DNA of 5,673 bases, from positions 1 to 5,673 of the forward strand of contig JAAZEC010000078.1 in the NCBI GenBank assembly GCA_012512495.1, given 5' to 3'. Shown one piece after another: positions 1-5,040 of this stretch. Position 1 is the stretch's first letter; each line of letters begins with the position of its first letter. The stretch comes from Erysipelothrix sp. (GTDB taxonomy: Bacteria > Bacillota_I > Bacilli_A > Erysipelotrichales > Erysipelotrichaceae). The notes under the pieces are model-generated. The model did not search any database. It was not told the origin of the DNA and worked only from the letters and a program-made list of their open reading frames with translations. Made by a program: the position numbers and the translations under genes.

Positions 1-635
1 ATGGAGTCAACTTCGTCAATTAGGGCATAGTTAAGAGGCCTTTGGACCCTATTTTCGCTCATGGTAACCATGTTGTCGCGAAGATAGTCAAAGCCTACTT
101 CTGAGTTGGTGCTATACAAAATGTCTGCTTTATAGGCAGCTCTTTTTTCTGTTGGGGTCATGGCGCGTTTGTTGACAGCGACAGTTAGTCCCAAGAATTC
201 GTGGATTTTACCCATCCAGTCCGCGTCACGTTCAGCTAGGTATTCGTTGACTGTGATAACGTGGACGCCATCTCCGGATAGACCGTTGAGGTAGGCTGGT
301 AGGACGGAGGTGAGTGTTTTACCTTCACCAGTTTTCATTTCTGCGATGTCGCCTTCATGTAGAACGATGGCTCCCATCAGTTGGACCAAGTAGGGATATT
401 CTCCGATAACCCTCTTTGAGGCTTCTCTGGCCGTAGCATAAGCTTCGACTAAAATGTCGTCGAGAGTCTCGTTTTCACTTAATCGTTTCTTAAATTCCTG
501 AGTCTTATTTCTTAGTTCTTCATCACTCATCATTTCGTATTGACCCGCTAAAGCATCTATTTGTTTCGCTTGTGTTTCGATTTTACTTAATAGTTTTTTG
601 TCGCTATTGAAAAGGTTTGTTAAAAAGTTGGCCAT
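1..635 (-). CDS. secA: SecA preprotein translocase ATPase, N-terminal 211 codons (runs off the left edge)
   Basis: SecA is the cytoplasmic ATPase that drives unfolded preproteins through the SecYEG channel. The frame opens at ATG 635, 5 nt after a strong GGAGG, and stays open to the window edge. Visible landmarks are the start MANFLTNLFN, the Q-motif-like stretch LVQLMGAIVLHEG (residues 83-95), Walker A MKTGEGKT (100-107), the VNEYLAERDADWMG signature (129-142), STNSEVGFDYLRDN (175-188) and the DEAD-type Walker B LIDEVD (205-210) just before the cut. These cover most of nucleotide-binding domain 1; the preprotein-crosslinking, second nucleotide-binding and C-terminal domains lie outside. The gene has its own extended -10 promoter, inside the tail of a decayed ABC gene. 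There is no sign of damage. SecA is unmistakable here; whether the full gene is intact cannot be seen. Confidence 0.97.
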   Translation of the reverse strand, partial: MANFLTNLFNSDKKLLSKIETQAKQIDALAGQYEMMSDEELRNKTQEFKKRLSENETLDDILVEAYATAREASKRVIGEYPYLVQLMGAIVLHEGDIAEMKTGEGKTLTSVLPAYLNGLSGDGVHVITVNEYLAERDADWMGKIHEFLGLTVAVNKRAMTPTEKRAAYKADILYSTNSEVGFDYLRDNMVTMSENRVQRPLNYALIDEVDS

Positions 636-654
636 AATTTCCTCCAGTCAAATC

Positions 655-663
655 ATTATACCA
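655..663 (-). promoter_or_regulatory. Extended -10 promoter of secA
   Basis: On the minus strand this reads TGGTATAAT, a perfect TATAAT (655-660) with an upstream TG, forming an extended -10. There is no good TTGACA-like -35 at 16-18 nt, only a T-run, which an extended -10 can tolerate. The implied transcript start is near 648, giving a leader of about 13 nt that carries the GGAGG. The element starts 13 nt after the stop of the ABC-ATPase relic, so secA appears to be transcribed independently of the decayed region. Inferred from sequence only. Confidence 0.55.
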
Positions 664-675
664 CGCTCATGCGAA

Positions 676-858
676 TTAAAAAAGATAGTTCACCCTCTTG
701 ATAGACTGCTTTCCATGACTCACCCCAATGTTGAAGCTAATGGCTCTTTCCACAATATCGATTAAATCCACATCATGTGTCACAATCAAAATGGTCTTAC
801 CTGTGAGTGTAGCTGTTAGCTTCATCTCCTGATTGTTGATGAACCTAGGACCGAGTAA
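676..858 (-). pseudogene. Relic of an ABC-transporter ATP-binding protein (C-terminal end only)
   Basis: The minus frame 858-676 encodes 60 residues after an in-frame TAA (859-861) and ends in TAA. It contains TGKTILIVTHDVDLIDIVERA, which matches the last part of an ABC ATPase nucleotide-binding domain: the strand before the switch histidine, the H-loop THD, and the following helix. The preceding NNQEMKL resembles the stretch after the D-loop. Walker A, the signature motif and Walker B are all missing, and no plausible start or Shine-Dalgarno exists, so I read it as a degraded remnant and not a small gene. The upstream break lies within 30 nt of the stop of the neighbouring membrane-protein gene. 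The subfamily cannot be assigned from so little sequence. Confidence 0.72.
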
Positions 859-883
859 TTAGATTTCTTTCCAGCAGGTTAGC

Positions 884-1381
884 TTAATCCAGGTAGAAGT
901 TGAAATATCTTATGAGTTTGGGATTTACTTTTTCCTTGTAAAGTTTGTTTGATTGGGTCACCATACGATTACCCGAAATAGTAATATAAAGATAATTAAA
1001 GACAATCATCGCAATGATGGTCACAATCATGGATACGGTAGGATCAAGCTTCAAGATAGAAGTCATCAGCTGATACCAGGCAACAATAACCACAAAAGAC
1101 AGAATCATTTGTTTCATGCCAGGTTTCCCAACCCGCTTCTGAACCAGCATTCTAGCCTTATCCCCCATTTCATCAACACCCTCGCGCTCTTCAAGAAAGC
1201 CCACGAGATTGGGTCTCTCTTTTTTCTGATTGTAAATCGTGTTGAGTCTCACTGCGATATACTCCATCGTGATGGTATCATTCACGGATTCATAGTGAGC
1301 ATACAGCTCTAAGGCCTCTTTGACAAAGTCGTCGCTACTCATTGGTTCTAATTGCTTGTTAATGACAGATTCTACATTCAT
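884..1381 (-). CDS. Small two-helix membrane protein of unknown function
   Basis: I do not recognise this family. From ATG 1381 it gives 165 residues. The first 90 or so are charged and helical-looking, with no signal peptide. Two hydrophobic segments follow (about residues 92-110, MILSFVVIVAWYQLM..., and 116-135, TVSMIVTIIAMIVFN...), then a basic tail of about 30 residues (NKLYKEKVNPKL). This suggests a hairpin-anchored inner-membrane protein with both ends in the cytoplasm. A GTG at 1390 in the same frame would add three residues, but the best Shine-Dalgarno, GGGGTGA, overlaps that GTG and sits about 8 nt before ATG 1381, so I prefer the ATG. The gene follows the csp terminator and precedes an ABC-ATPase relic. 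It may once have belonged to the same transporter locus, but that is only inference from position. Confidence 0.8.
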   Translation of the reverse strand: MNVESVINKQLEPMSSDDFVKEALELYAHYESVNDTITMEYIAVRLNTIYNQKKERPNLVGFLEEREGVDEMGDKARMLVQKRVGKPGMKQMILSFVVIVAWYQLMTSILKLDPTVSMIVTIIAMIVFNYLYITISGNRMVTQSNKLYKEKVNPKLIRYFNFYLD

Positions 1382-1413
1382 GTTGGTCACCCCTAATGCC
1401 TATACTTTAACGT

Positions 1414-1444
1414 AAAAGAACCGATTTTGCTAATCGATTCTTTT
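1414..1444 (-). terminator. Intrinsic terminator after the cold-shock gene
   Basis: Positions 1414-1426 and 1432-1444 form a 13-bp stem with one G-U wobble and a 5-nt loop. The A/T-rich ends of the arms (AAAAG and CTTTT) supply a short U-tract on either strand, so it could stop transcription in both directions. It begins 6 nt after the csp stop codon. The remaining space up to the next gene (1391-1413) holds only the Shine-Dalgarno and a weak TATAGG, which I do not call a promoter. Confidence 0.8.
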
Positions 1445-1449
1445 AATTA

Positions 1450-1650
1450 TCATGTTAAAGCAACAATATTACGGGCCTGTAAGCCTCTCTCGCTCTCAAC
1501 AAGCTCGAACTCAACCACCGTACCCTCATCTATTGTCTTGAATCCTTCCATCACCAATTGTGAATAATGGAAGAAGACATCACGGTCATCTTCTAGTTTA
1601 ATGAAACCGTAACCTTTCTCTTTGTTAAATTTCTTCACTTTCCCAGTCAT
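1450..1650 (-). CDS. csp: Cold-shock domain protein (CspA family)
   Basis: This is a 66-residue single-domain nucleic-acid-binding protein of the Csp family. Such proteins act as RNA chaperones that melt mRNA structure and often affect translation at low temperature. Both RNA-binding motifs are present: RNP1 as KGYGFI (residues 12-17) and RNP2 as VFFHYS (25-30). The length is exactly typical. The position before the FN of the opening motif (KKFN), often Trp, is Lys here. The start ATG 1650 follows a GGAAGGGG block at 1664-1671, but the gap of 13 nt is longer than usual for a Shine-Dalgarno; no better in-frame start exists nearby. The gene has its own consensus promoter (leader about 26 nt, without the long leader of the E. 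coli cspA type) and a terminator, so it is a one-gene unit between comFC and secA. Confidence 0.95.
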   Translation of the reverse strand: MTGKVKKFNKEKGYGFIKLEDDRDVFFHYSQLVMEGFKTIDEGTVVEFELVESERGLQARNIVALT

Positions 1651-1682
1651 GAGATGGTCTATACCCCTTCCTTGTTAAATTA

Positions 1683-1710
1683 ATTATATCATCAAAGTAT
1701 TTTTGGTCAA
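1683..1710 (-). promoter_or_regulatory. Promoter of the cold-shock gene
   Basis: On the minus strand there is TTGACC (1705-1710), a 16-nt spacer and TATAAT (1683-1688) with an upstream TG, giving TGATATAAT. This is close to the housekeeping sigma consensus with an extended -10, and is the strongest promoter in the window. The predicted start is about 1676, so the leader is only about 26 nt. It lies 43 nt downstream of the comFC stop. I see no convincing terminator for comFC in that gap, so some comF read-through into csp is possible. Confidence 0.8.
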
Positions 1711-1752
1711 TCTCATGAAGCTTGATTTTCAGAAATAAAATGTAAATTTCTT

Positions 1753-2346
1753 TCATTTCCGCCAACTCTTAGAAGGAACCTGATGTTCAAGCAGCGGATG
1801 GTAACCCACACTAAAACAGATTAAGTGCTCACAATGTGGCTTTAGAAGCTCAGCCGCCTGCCTAAGGCTCTCCCCCGTCGTACACATATCATCAATCAGG
1901 ATACAATCACCCAGTTGTTTATCCTGTACTTCAAAGAGTCTCTCCTTCCGGAACTTTGCGGGAGTTCTCGCCTGATGTCGCTCAGAAATCTTACTCAAAA
2001 TAGGCTCAGGAGTGATGTTCAAATCATGTAACATCCTCTCCACATGGTTAAATCCCCTCATCTCCACATGGGACGGATGGGAAGGAATACACACAACACT
2101 TCTATCCTTAAGCAACCTTTTCACTCTATCCAGATGTGGAAACAGGAACACCGGATAGAGCGCCTCATCATACAAGTCCTTATACTGGATCAACAGTTTC
2201 TGGAAACCCGCTTCATAAGGGTAGAGGCTATACAAGAGGAAATCCTCAAAGACGAAAATTCGTGGTCTTGTTACTAGATTGGTTCGACAGTGCTCACATA
2301 GCACATCCCTTTGGACAAAGAGCTGAGCCAGCGAATCAATCGACAA
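1753..2346 (-). CDS. comFC: ComFC, competence phosphoribosyltransferase-fold protein (start uncertain)
   Basis: ComFC is a cytoplasmic late-competence protein needed for uptake of single-stranded DNA, acting with ComFA. From TTG 2346 it has 197 residues: the second half of a zinc ribbon (CEHC, residues 17-20), the conserved RGFNHVE (97-103), the QARTPAKFRKERLF segment (125-138), and the PRPP-binding loop CILIDDMCTTGES (148-160). TTG 2346 has no Shine-Dalgarno and leaves out the first zinc knuckle. That knuckle, CLVC, is encoded just upstream in the same frame, which is open back to a TAA at 2455-2457 but has no ATG, GTG or TTG before it. The complete protein must therefore arise another way: an ATT start at 2436 preceded by AGGGAG (227 residues), a CTG, or a -1 frameshift from comFA. 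The coordinates given are the conservative minimum. Confidence 0.88.
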   Translation of the reverse strand: MSIDSLAQLFVQRDVLCEHCRTNLVTRPRIFVFEDFLLYSLYPYEAGFQKLLIQYKDLYDEALYPVFLFPHLDRVKRLLKDRSVVCIPSHPSHVEMRGFNHVERMLHDLNITPEPILSKISERHQARTPAKFRKERLFEVQDKQLGDCILIDDMCTTGESLRQAAELLKPHCEHLICFSVGYHPLLEHQVPSKSWRK

Positions 2347-2363
2347 GAGATCGCTAAAACAGA

Positions 2364-3464
2364 CTAAGCAGCGTTGTGCGCTCTGAGTCGCTTTAAACAG
2401 TTTTGAATCGCGGTACTTCTTCTGGTCGCTAAAAATAGGCAGTCTCCCTTCGTTTTATTAAAGGATCGTCCCACCCGACCACTGATTTGAATCAGCGAAG
2501 CCTCATCAAAGATATAGTGATCACAATCCAGTACAATCACGAACACCTCCTCAAAGGTCATTCCCCTCTCAAGGATTGTTGTCGTAATCAACTTACCAGT
2601 TCTATCCCCGCGGAAACTCTCCAGTATCTCCTGTTTAGACGCAGACTGAGAAGTAATTATTGGTAATTTCAGGATTCGACCTAACCTCTTAGCTTGCTTA
2701 ATGGTCGGAACAAAAATTAGTACCTTCTCCTCACGATAGACAAAGGCCAGATAGTACACTAACAGGAGGTACTGAAGTATATTGAAAGTGATAATAACCT
2801 TAGGAATGATGAGATCTCGACCATGGGGTCTCCGGTTCAAAACAATGTGTTCCTGATTTCTATTCAACAGTTCCTTATCCGGGGTAGCACTCAGATAGAT
2901 CTTGGTCTTACGAGCAGCAACCTCAGCTAGATCATTCAATAAGTCATTGCCCTTAAAAGGGAACGCATCCGGTTCATCAAGGATTAGGACATCGAACATC
3001 TGGTGATAGCGATACAACTGATGGGCAGTCAATAAGACTAAGTGTCCCTTTAAGTCCTGAGTATGGCCTTCACAAACCGCAATCACTTTATGGTTCTTGA
3101 AGATGTCTTGAAGACGTTTCGCGAGTTCAAGGACGACCTGCCTTCTCGCAATCATCCATCCAACATGGAGGTTCTGTGACATGGCCTTCTCGATGAGTTC
3201 AATCATAAGCTCACTTTTACCAGCCCCACACACAGCCTCCACCAGGATGTCTCTCTCTAAACCTAACCTCGCTATTTCGGTAGATGCTTGTTTCTGTTGT
3301 TCAGTGAGTTCAAAGGGTAGCGTAGCGTATTCTTGTGCGGAATCGATGTCTAACAGTTCCTCCACTTGGTGACCACCCAGATGGATACAACGGCGACAGT
3401 AAGTACCCCGGGTGCCCTGATAGAAGTAGATTGGGTTTTCATTTAAACAGCGTGAACATTTCAT
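2364..3464 (-). CDS. comFA: ComFA, competence DNA-translocating ATPase
   Basis: ComFA is a superfamily-2 helicase-like ATPase that helps drive transforming single-stranded DNA through the ComEC channel. An N-terminal four-cysteine zinc finger is visible (C3, C6, C23, C26). Helicase motifs follow: Q-motif TEQQKQAS (54-61), Walker A AVCGAGKS (77-84), RRQVVLELAKRL (107-118), motif II LILDEPDAFPF (160-170), motif III SATP (192-195), motif IV VLIFVPT (248-254), motif V TTTILERGMTF (294-304) and motif VI QISGRVGRS (326-334). At 366 residues it is shorter than the roughly 430-460 usual in Bacillus and Streptococcus, mainly before the ATPase core, but no core motif is missing. Motif II is DEPD instead of the common DEVD/DEAD. 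ATG 3464 puts the zinc finger right at the start, as expected, but has no Shine-Dalgarno. Its 3' end overlaps the open frame of comFC. Confidence 0.95.
   Translation of the reverse strand: MKCSRCLNENPIYFYQGTRGTYCRRCIHLGGHQVEELLDIDSAQEYATLPFELTEQQKQASTEIARLGLERDILVEAVCGAGKSELMIELIEKAMSQNLHVGWMIARRQVVLELAKRLQDIFKNHKVIAVCEGHTQDLKGHLVLLTAHQLYRYHQMFDVLILDEPDAFPFKGNDLLNDLAEVAARKTKIYLSATPDKELLNRNQEHIVLNRRPHGRDLIIPKVIITFNILQYLLLVYYLAFVYREEKVLIFVPTIKQAKRLGRILKLPIITSQSASKQEILESFRGDRTGKLITTTILERGMTFEEVFVIVLDCDHYIFDEASLIQISGRVGRSFNKTKGDCLFLATRRSTAIQNCLKRLRAHNAA
2367..2397 (-). promoter_or_regulatory. Candidate -1 frameshift site joining comFA to comFC
   Basis: On the minus strand the comFA codons tgt-tta-aag contain T TTA AAG (2391-2397), the X XXY YYZ form of a -1 slippery heptamer in the right phase. 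Six nt downstream a small hairpin can form: AGAGCG, loop CACAA, CGCTGCT with one bulged G (2367-2384). After slipping, reading continues ATQSAQRCLVCFSD into the comFC frame, restoring the missing first zinc knuckle. The predicted fusion is about 570 residues (ComFA to Lys358 plus 212). The hairpin is weak, and the alternative of an ATT start at 2436 with AGGGAG (2444-2449) 7 nt before it cannot be excluded. Confidence 0.4.
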
Positions 3465-3469
3465 ACGCT

Positions 3470-3475
3470 ATAATA
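3470..3475 (-). promoter_or_regulatory. Possible -10 element directly before comFA
   Basis: The minus strand reads TATTAT five nt before ATG 3464, just after the U-tract of the trhO terminator. No -35 match is seen at 16-18 nt. If used, transcription would start at or next to the A of the start codon, which would fit the absence of a Shine-Dalgarno. It could instead be a partial site for a competence-specific sigma factor or activator; I cannot match a known box. Weak evidence. Confidence 0.3.
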
Positions 3476-3481
3476 GCTAAT

Positions 3482-3511
3482 AAAAAAGATTATTCCCTAG
3501 GAAATAATCTT
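3482..3511 (-). terminator. Intrinsic terminator overlapping the trhO stop codon
   Basis: Arms 3486-3494 and 3503-3511 form a 9-bp AT-rich stem with an 8-nt loop, and the 3' arm runs into a T-tract on the minus strand (3482-3487). The 5' arm lies in the last sense codons of trhO and the TAG stop (3497-3499) is in the loop. It separates trhO from comFA. The stem has few G-C pairs, so its strength may be moderate. Confidence 0.72.
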
Positions 3512-4396
3512 GTTAAGATATCGATTACGTGGATGCTTGGCACATTCTTCAGAACAGGCACCCATGTGTAGGCGCTCATTCTCTTCTGAGCCAATCAGAC
3601 GTTTATTACAGTCAGGGTTTGAACAGTTGAACATTCTTTCTTGGGGTGTCCCATCATAATGGTCCACGCCTACAATGACATGTTCAAGTTGGTTAATCGG
3701 GACGCTGAGCCTCTCATCAAAGACGACCATCTGTCCCAGCCAATCTTTGCCACGAACTTCCTCATCTTGGCCATATGTCGCGATGCCACCCTCTAGCTGT
3801 CCGACATCCTCATAACCCTCACGCTTTAACCAGCCTGAGAACTTTTCACAGCGGATTCCCCCGGTACAATAGGTTAATATCCTTTTACCCTGGAGTAGCT
3901 GTTGATTTTCTTTGATCCATTGGGGGAGCTCTCTGAAGGTTTCGATATCAGGTCTGATGGCTCCCTTGAAGTGACCCACATCATACTCGTAGGTGTTACG
4001 AGCATCAATGACCACGGTATCCTCCTCTTTCATCTGTTGATAGAAATCCTTCGGTTTCACGTATCGTCCAGTAATTTCTCGTGGGTTGACATCATCTTCC
4101 AAACTTAGGTTCACCAAGAAGTCACGAACTCTAACATGGAGCTTCTTGAAAGCATGTTGTGACGCTGGATCTACCTTGAAACTGATACCCTTTAGAACAG
4201 GATGTTGTTGGAGGATCGCCATGTACTCATCGGTATCGCTGATGAGACCCGATACAGTCCCATTGATTCCCTCCTTCGCAATGAGGACACGACCAAAAAG
4301 ATTGAGCTTCTTACAAAGCTCAGTGTGTTCTGTGACAAACGCTTCGGGGTTGTCAATATCCGTATATAAATAAAAAAGCAGCACTTGATAGTTCAT
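3497..4396 (-). CDS. trhO: TrhO, rhodanese-family tRNA uridine(34) hydroxylase
   Basis: TrhO (formerly YceA/YbfQ) performs oxygen-dependent hydroxylation of uridine 34 in certain tRNAs, the first step toward 5-methoxy- or 5-carboxymethoxy-uridine. All family parts are visible in 299 residues. The N-terminal domain has LIAKEGINGTVSG (38-50). The rhodanese domain starts around VVIDARNTYEYDVGHFKGA (128-146) and has the active loop YCTGGIRCEK with Cys177 and Cys183. GQLEGGIATYG (199-209) follows, then a C-terminal four-cysteine cluster (C258, C263, C281, C285) that could bind metal. ATG 4396 is supported by the conserved opening MNYQVLLFY, yet there is no Shine-Dalgarno. An extended -10 lies exactly 6 nt upstream, so the message may be leaderless. 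The first codons also form the 3' arm of the preceding terminator, and the last codons form part of its own. Confidence 0.95.
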   Translation of the reverse strand: MNYQVLLFYLYTDIDNPEAFVTEHTELCKKLNLFGRVLIAKEGINGTVSGLISDTDEYMAILQQHPVLKGISFKVDPASQHAFKKLHVRVRDFLVNLSLEDDVNPREITGRYVKPKDFYQQMKEEDTVVIDARNTYEYDVGHFKGAIRPDIETFRELPQWIKENQQLLQGKRILTYCTGGIRCEKFSGWLKREGYEDVGQLEGGIATYGQDEEVRGKDWLGQMVVFDERLSVPINQLEHVIVGVDHYDGTPQERMFNCSNPDCNKRLIGSEENERLHMGACSEECAKHPRNRYLNKIIS

Positions 4397-4419
4397 GGAA
4401 ACATTCTATCAAAGCTGCT
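4372..4419 (-). terminator. Intrinsic terminator of the HAD operon, overlapping the start of trhO
   Basis: Arms 4377-4391 and 4406-4419 pair as 7 bp (TTGATAG/CTATCAA) plus 6 bp (AGCAGC/GCTGCT), separated by a 2/1 internal loop, with a 14-nt apical loop. On the minus strand the 3' arm continues into a T-run (4372-4377). It begins 27 nt after the HAD gene stop. The ATG of trhO is in the apical loop, and codons 3-7 of trhO are the 3' arm. The A-rich flank opposite gives a T-run (4423-4427) that could also support termination on the plus strand. Confidence 0.75.
4403..4411 (-). promoter_or_regulatory. Extended -10 promoter of trhO, consistent with a leaderless message
   Basis: The minus strand reads TGATAGAAT: TAGAAT (4403-4408, five of six matches to TATAAT) plus an upstream TG. 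Six nt separate it from ATG 4396, which would put +1 on the A of the start codon. There is no recognisable -35. The same TGn extension is present at the csp and secA promoters in this window. The element lies in the 5' arm and loop of the upstream gene's terminator, so a transcript starting here would lack the 5' arm and could not form that hairpin. Confidence 0.5.
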
Positions 4420-4446
4420 CTGTTTTTGTGAGTCATTTGCTTGAGA

Positions 4447-5037
4447 CTAGTCGTAAATCGTTTCGTTATCCAACAGTGCTGGCAGTGGCCATTCCCTGAT
4501 CTCATTCCCTTTAACAAGATAGGCTTTCTTAGCTAATTTGGCCAAGGGTGTATCTGAGAGCGAATCACTGTAGAAATCGTCCATCATTTCATCGGTGAAG
4601 AATTCACGATAGCGTGGAACCTTATGTTCACCATAACAATTGTTGCCATCGTAGAGACCACTATGGGTATCCAACTTCGAGGCCATCCAGTGAACCCCTA
4701 ACTCCTCACAGATCGGACGAATTAGAAACTCTGGTGAAGCGGAAATGATCAGATCACTCTCATCCTTTTGAAGTTGGTACCAACCCTTAATCTTATGATT
4801 GTGTTCTCGCCAGAAGTCGTTGACCTCCGATTCCAGATGGTCAATGTGCTTCACGTATTGATAGAGGGATTCCTTCATGGTGGTCCGCGAGATCGTCTTC
4901 ATCTTGAAGCGCAGGAAGGAGAAAGGTAGTTTCTTGATAGCTAAGAGTAGCTTGGGATTTCGTTTAATACTGAAGAAGAAAAAATCAGTGGCACAGTCCC
5001 CGTCATAGATGGTCTTGTCAAAATCGTAAACGTTCAT
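4447..5037 (-). CDS. HAD-IB family phosphatase
   Basis: This 196-residue protein has the HAD phosphatase core of the SerB-like IB subclass. Motif I is VYDFDKTIYDGD, with nucleophile Asp5 and acid/base Asp7. A helical cap lies between about residues 15 and 85. Motif II is LIISAS (Ser99), motif III uses Lys139 in GEHKV, and motif IV is YSDSLSD (Asp158, Asp162), which binds Mg2+. The substrate cannot be read from the sequence; a soluble cytoplasmic phosphomonoesterase is the safe call. The LLLAIKKLPFSFL stretch (30-42) in the cap is hydrophobic and may touch the membrane, as seen in some relatives, but this is inference. The start ATG 5037 lies 3 nt after the stop of the upstream membrane-protein gene, whose last codons contain AGGA, 6 nt before the ATG, so translation is probably coupled. 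Confidence 0.9.
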   Translation of the reverse strand: MNVYDFDKTIYDGDCATDFFFFSIKRNPKLLLAIKKLPFSFLRFKMKTISRTTMKESLYQYVKHIDHLESEVNDFWREHNHKIKGWYQLQKDESDLIISASPEFLIRPICEELGVHWMASKLDTHSGLYDGNNCYGEHKVPRYREFFTDEMMDDFYSDSLSDTPLAKLAKKAYLVKGNEIREWPLPALLDNETIYD

Positions 5038-5040
5038 GTT

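Noticed and set aside
953..1312. Open frame of about 119 codons on the plus strand
   Set aside because: It is exactly antisense to the two-helix protein gene, has no ribosome site, and its His/Asn-rich composition is what an antisense frame gives.
1711..1752. Terminator between comFC and csp
   Set aside because: A short AGAAAT/ATTTCT pairing is possible but it is not followed by a T-tract and is weak; AAGCTT and TCATGA are only short palindromes.
2044..2357. Two plus-strand frames opposite comFC
   Set aside because: Both are short, overlap each other, have no recognisable domain, and mirror a well-supported gene.
3464..3490. Streptococcal-type competence sigma (cin-box) promoter before comFA
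   Set aside because: Looked for a TACGAATA-like core; only a poor partial resemblance (AGCGTATG) that overlaps the start codon.
4086..4373. Plus-strand frame of about 95 codons opposite the trhO N-terminus
   Set aside because: Shadow of a strongly conserved gene; no ribosome site and Ser/Cys-rich antisense-type composition.
4393..4404. Three-codon minicistron (Met-Phe-Pro-stop) whose TGA overlaps the trhO ATG
   Set aside because: No Shine-Dalgarno, and it would be absent from a transcript starting at the predicted trhO +1; most likely chance.
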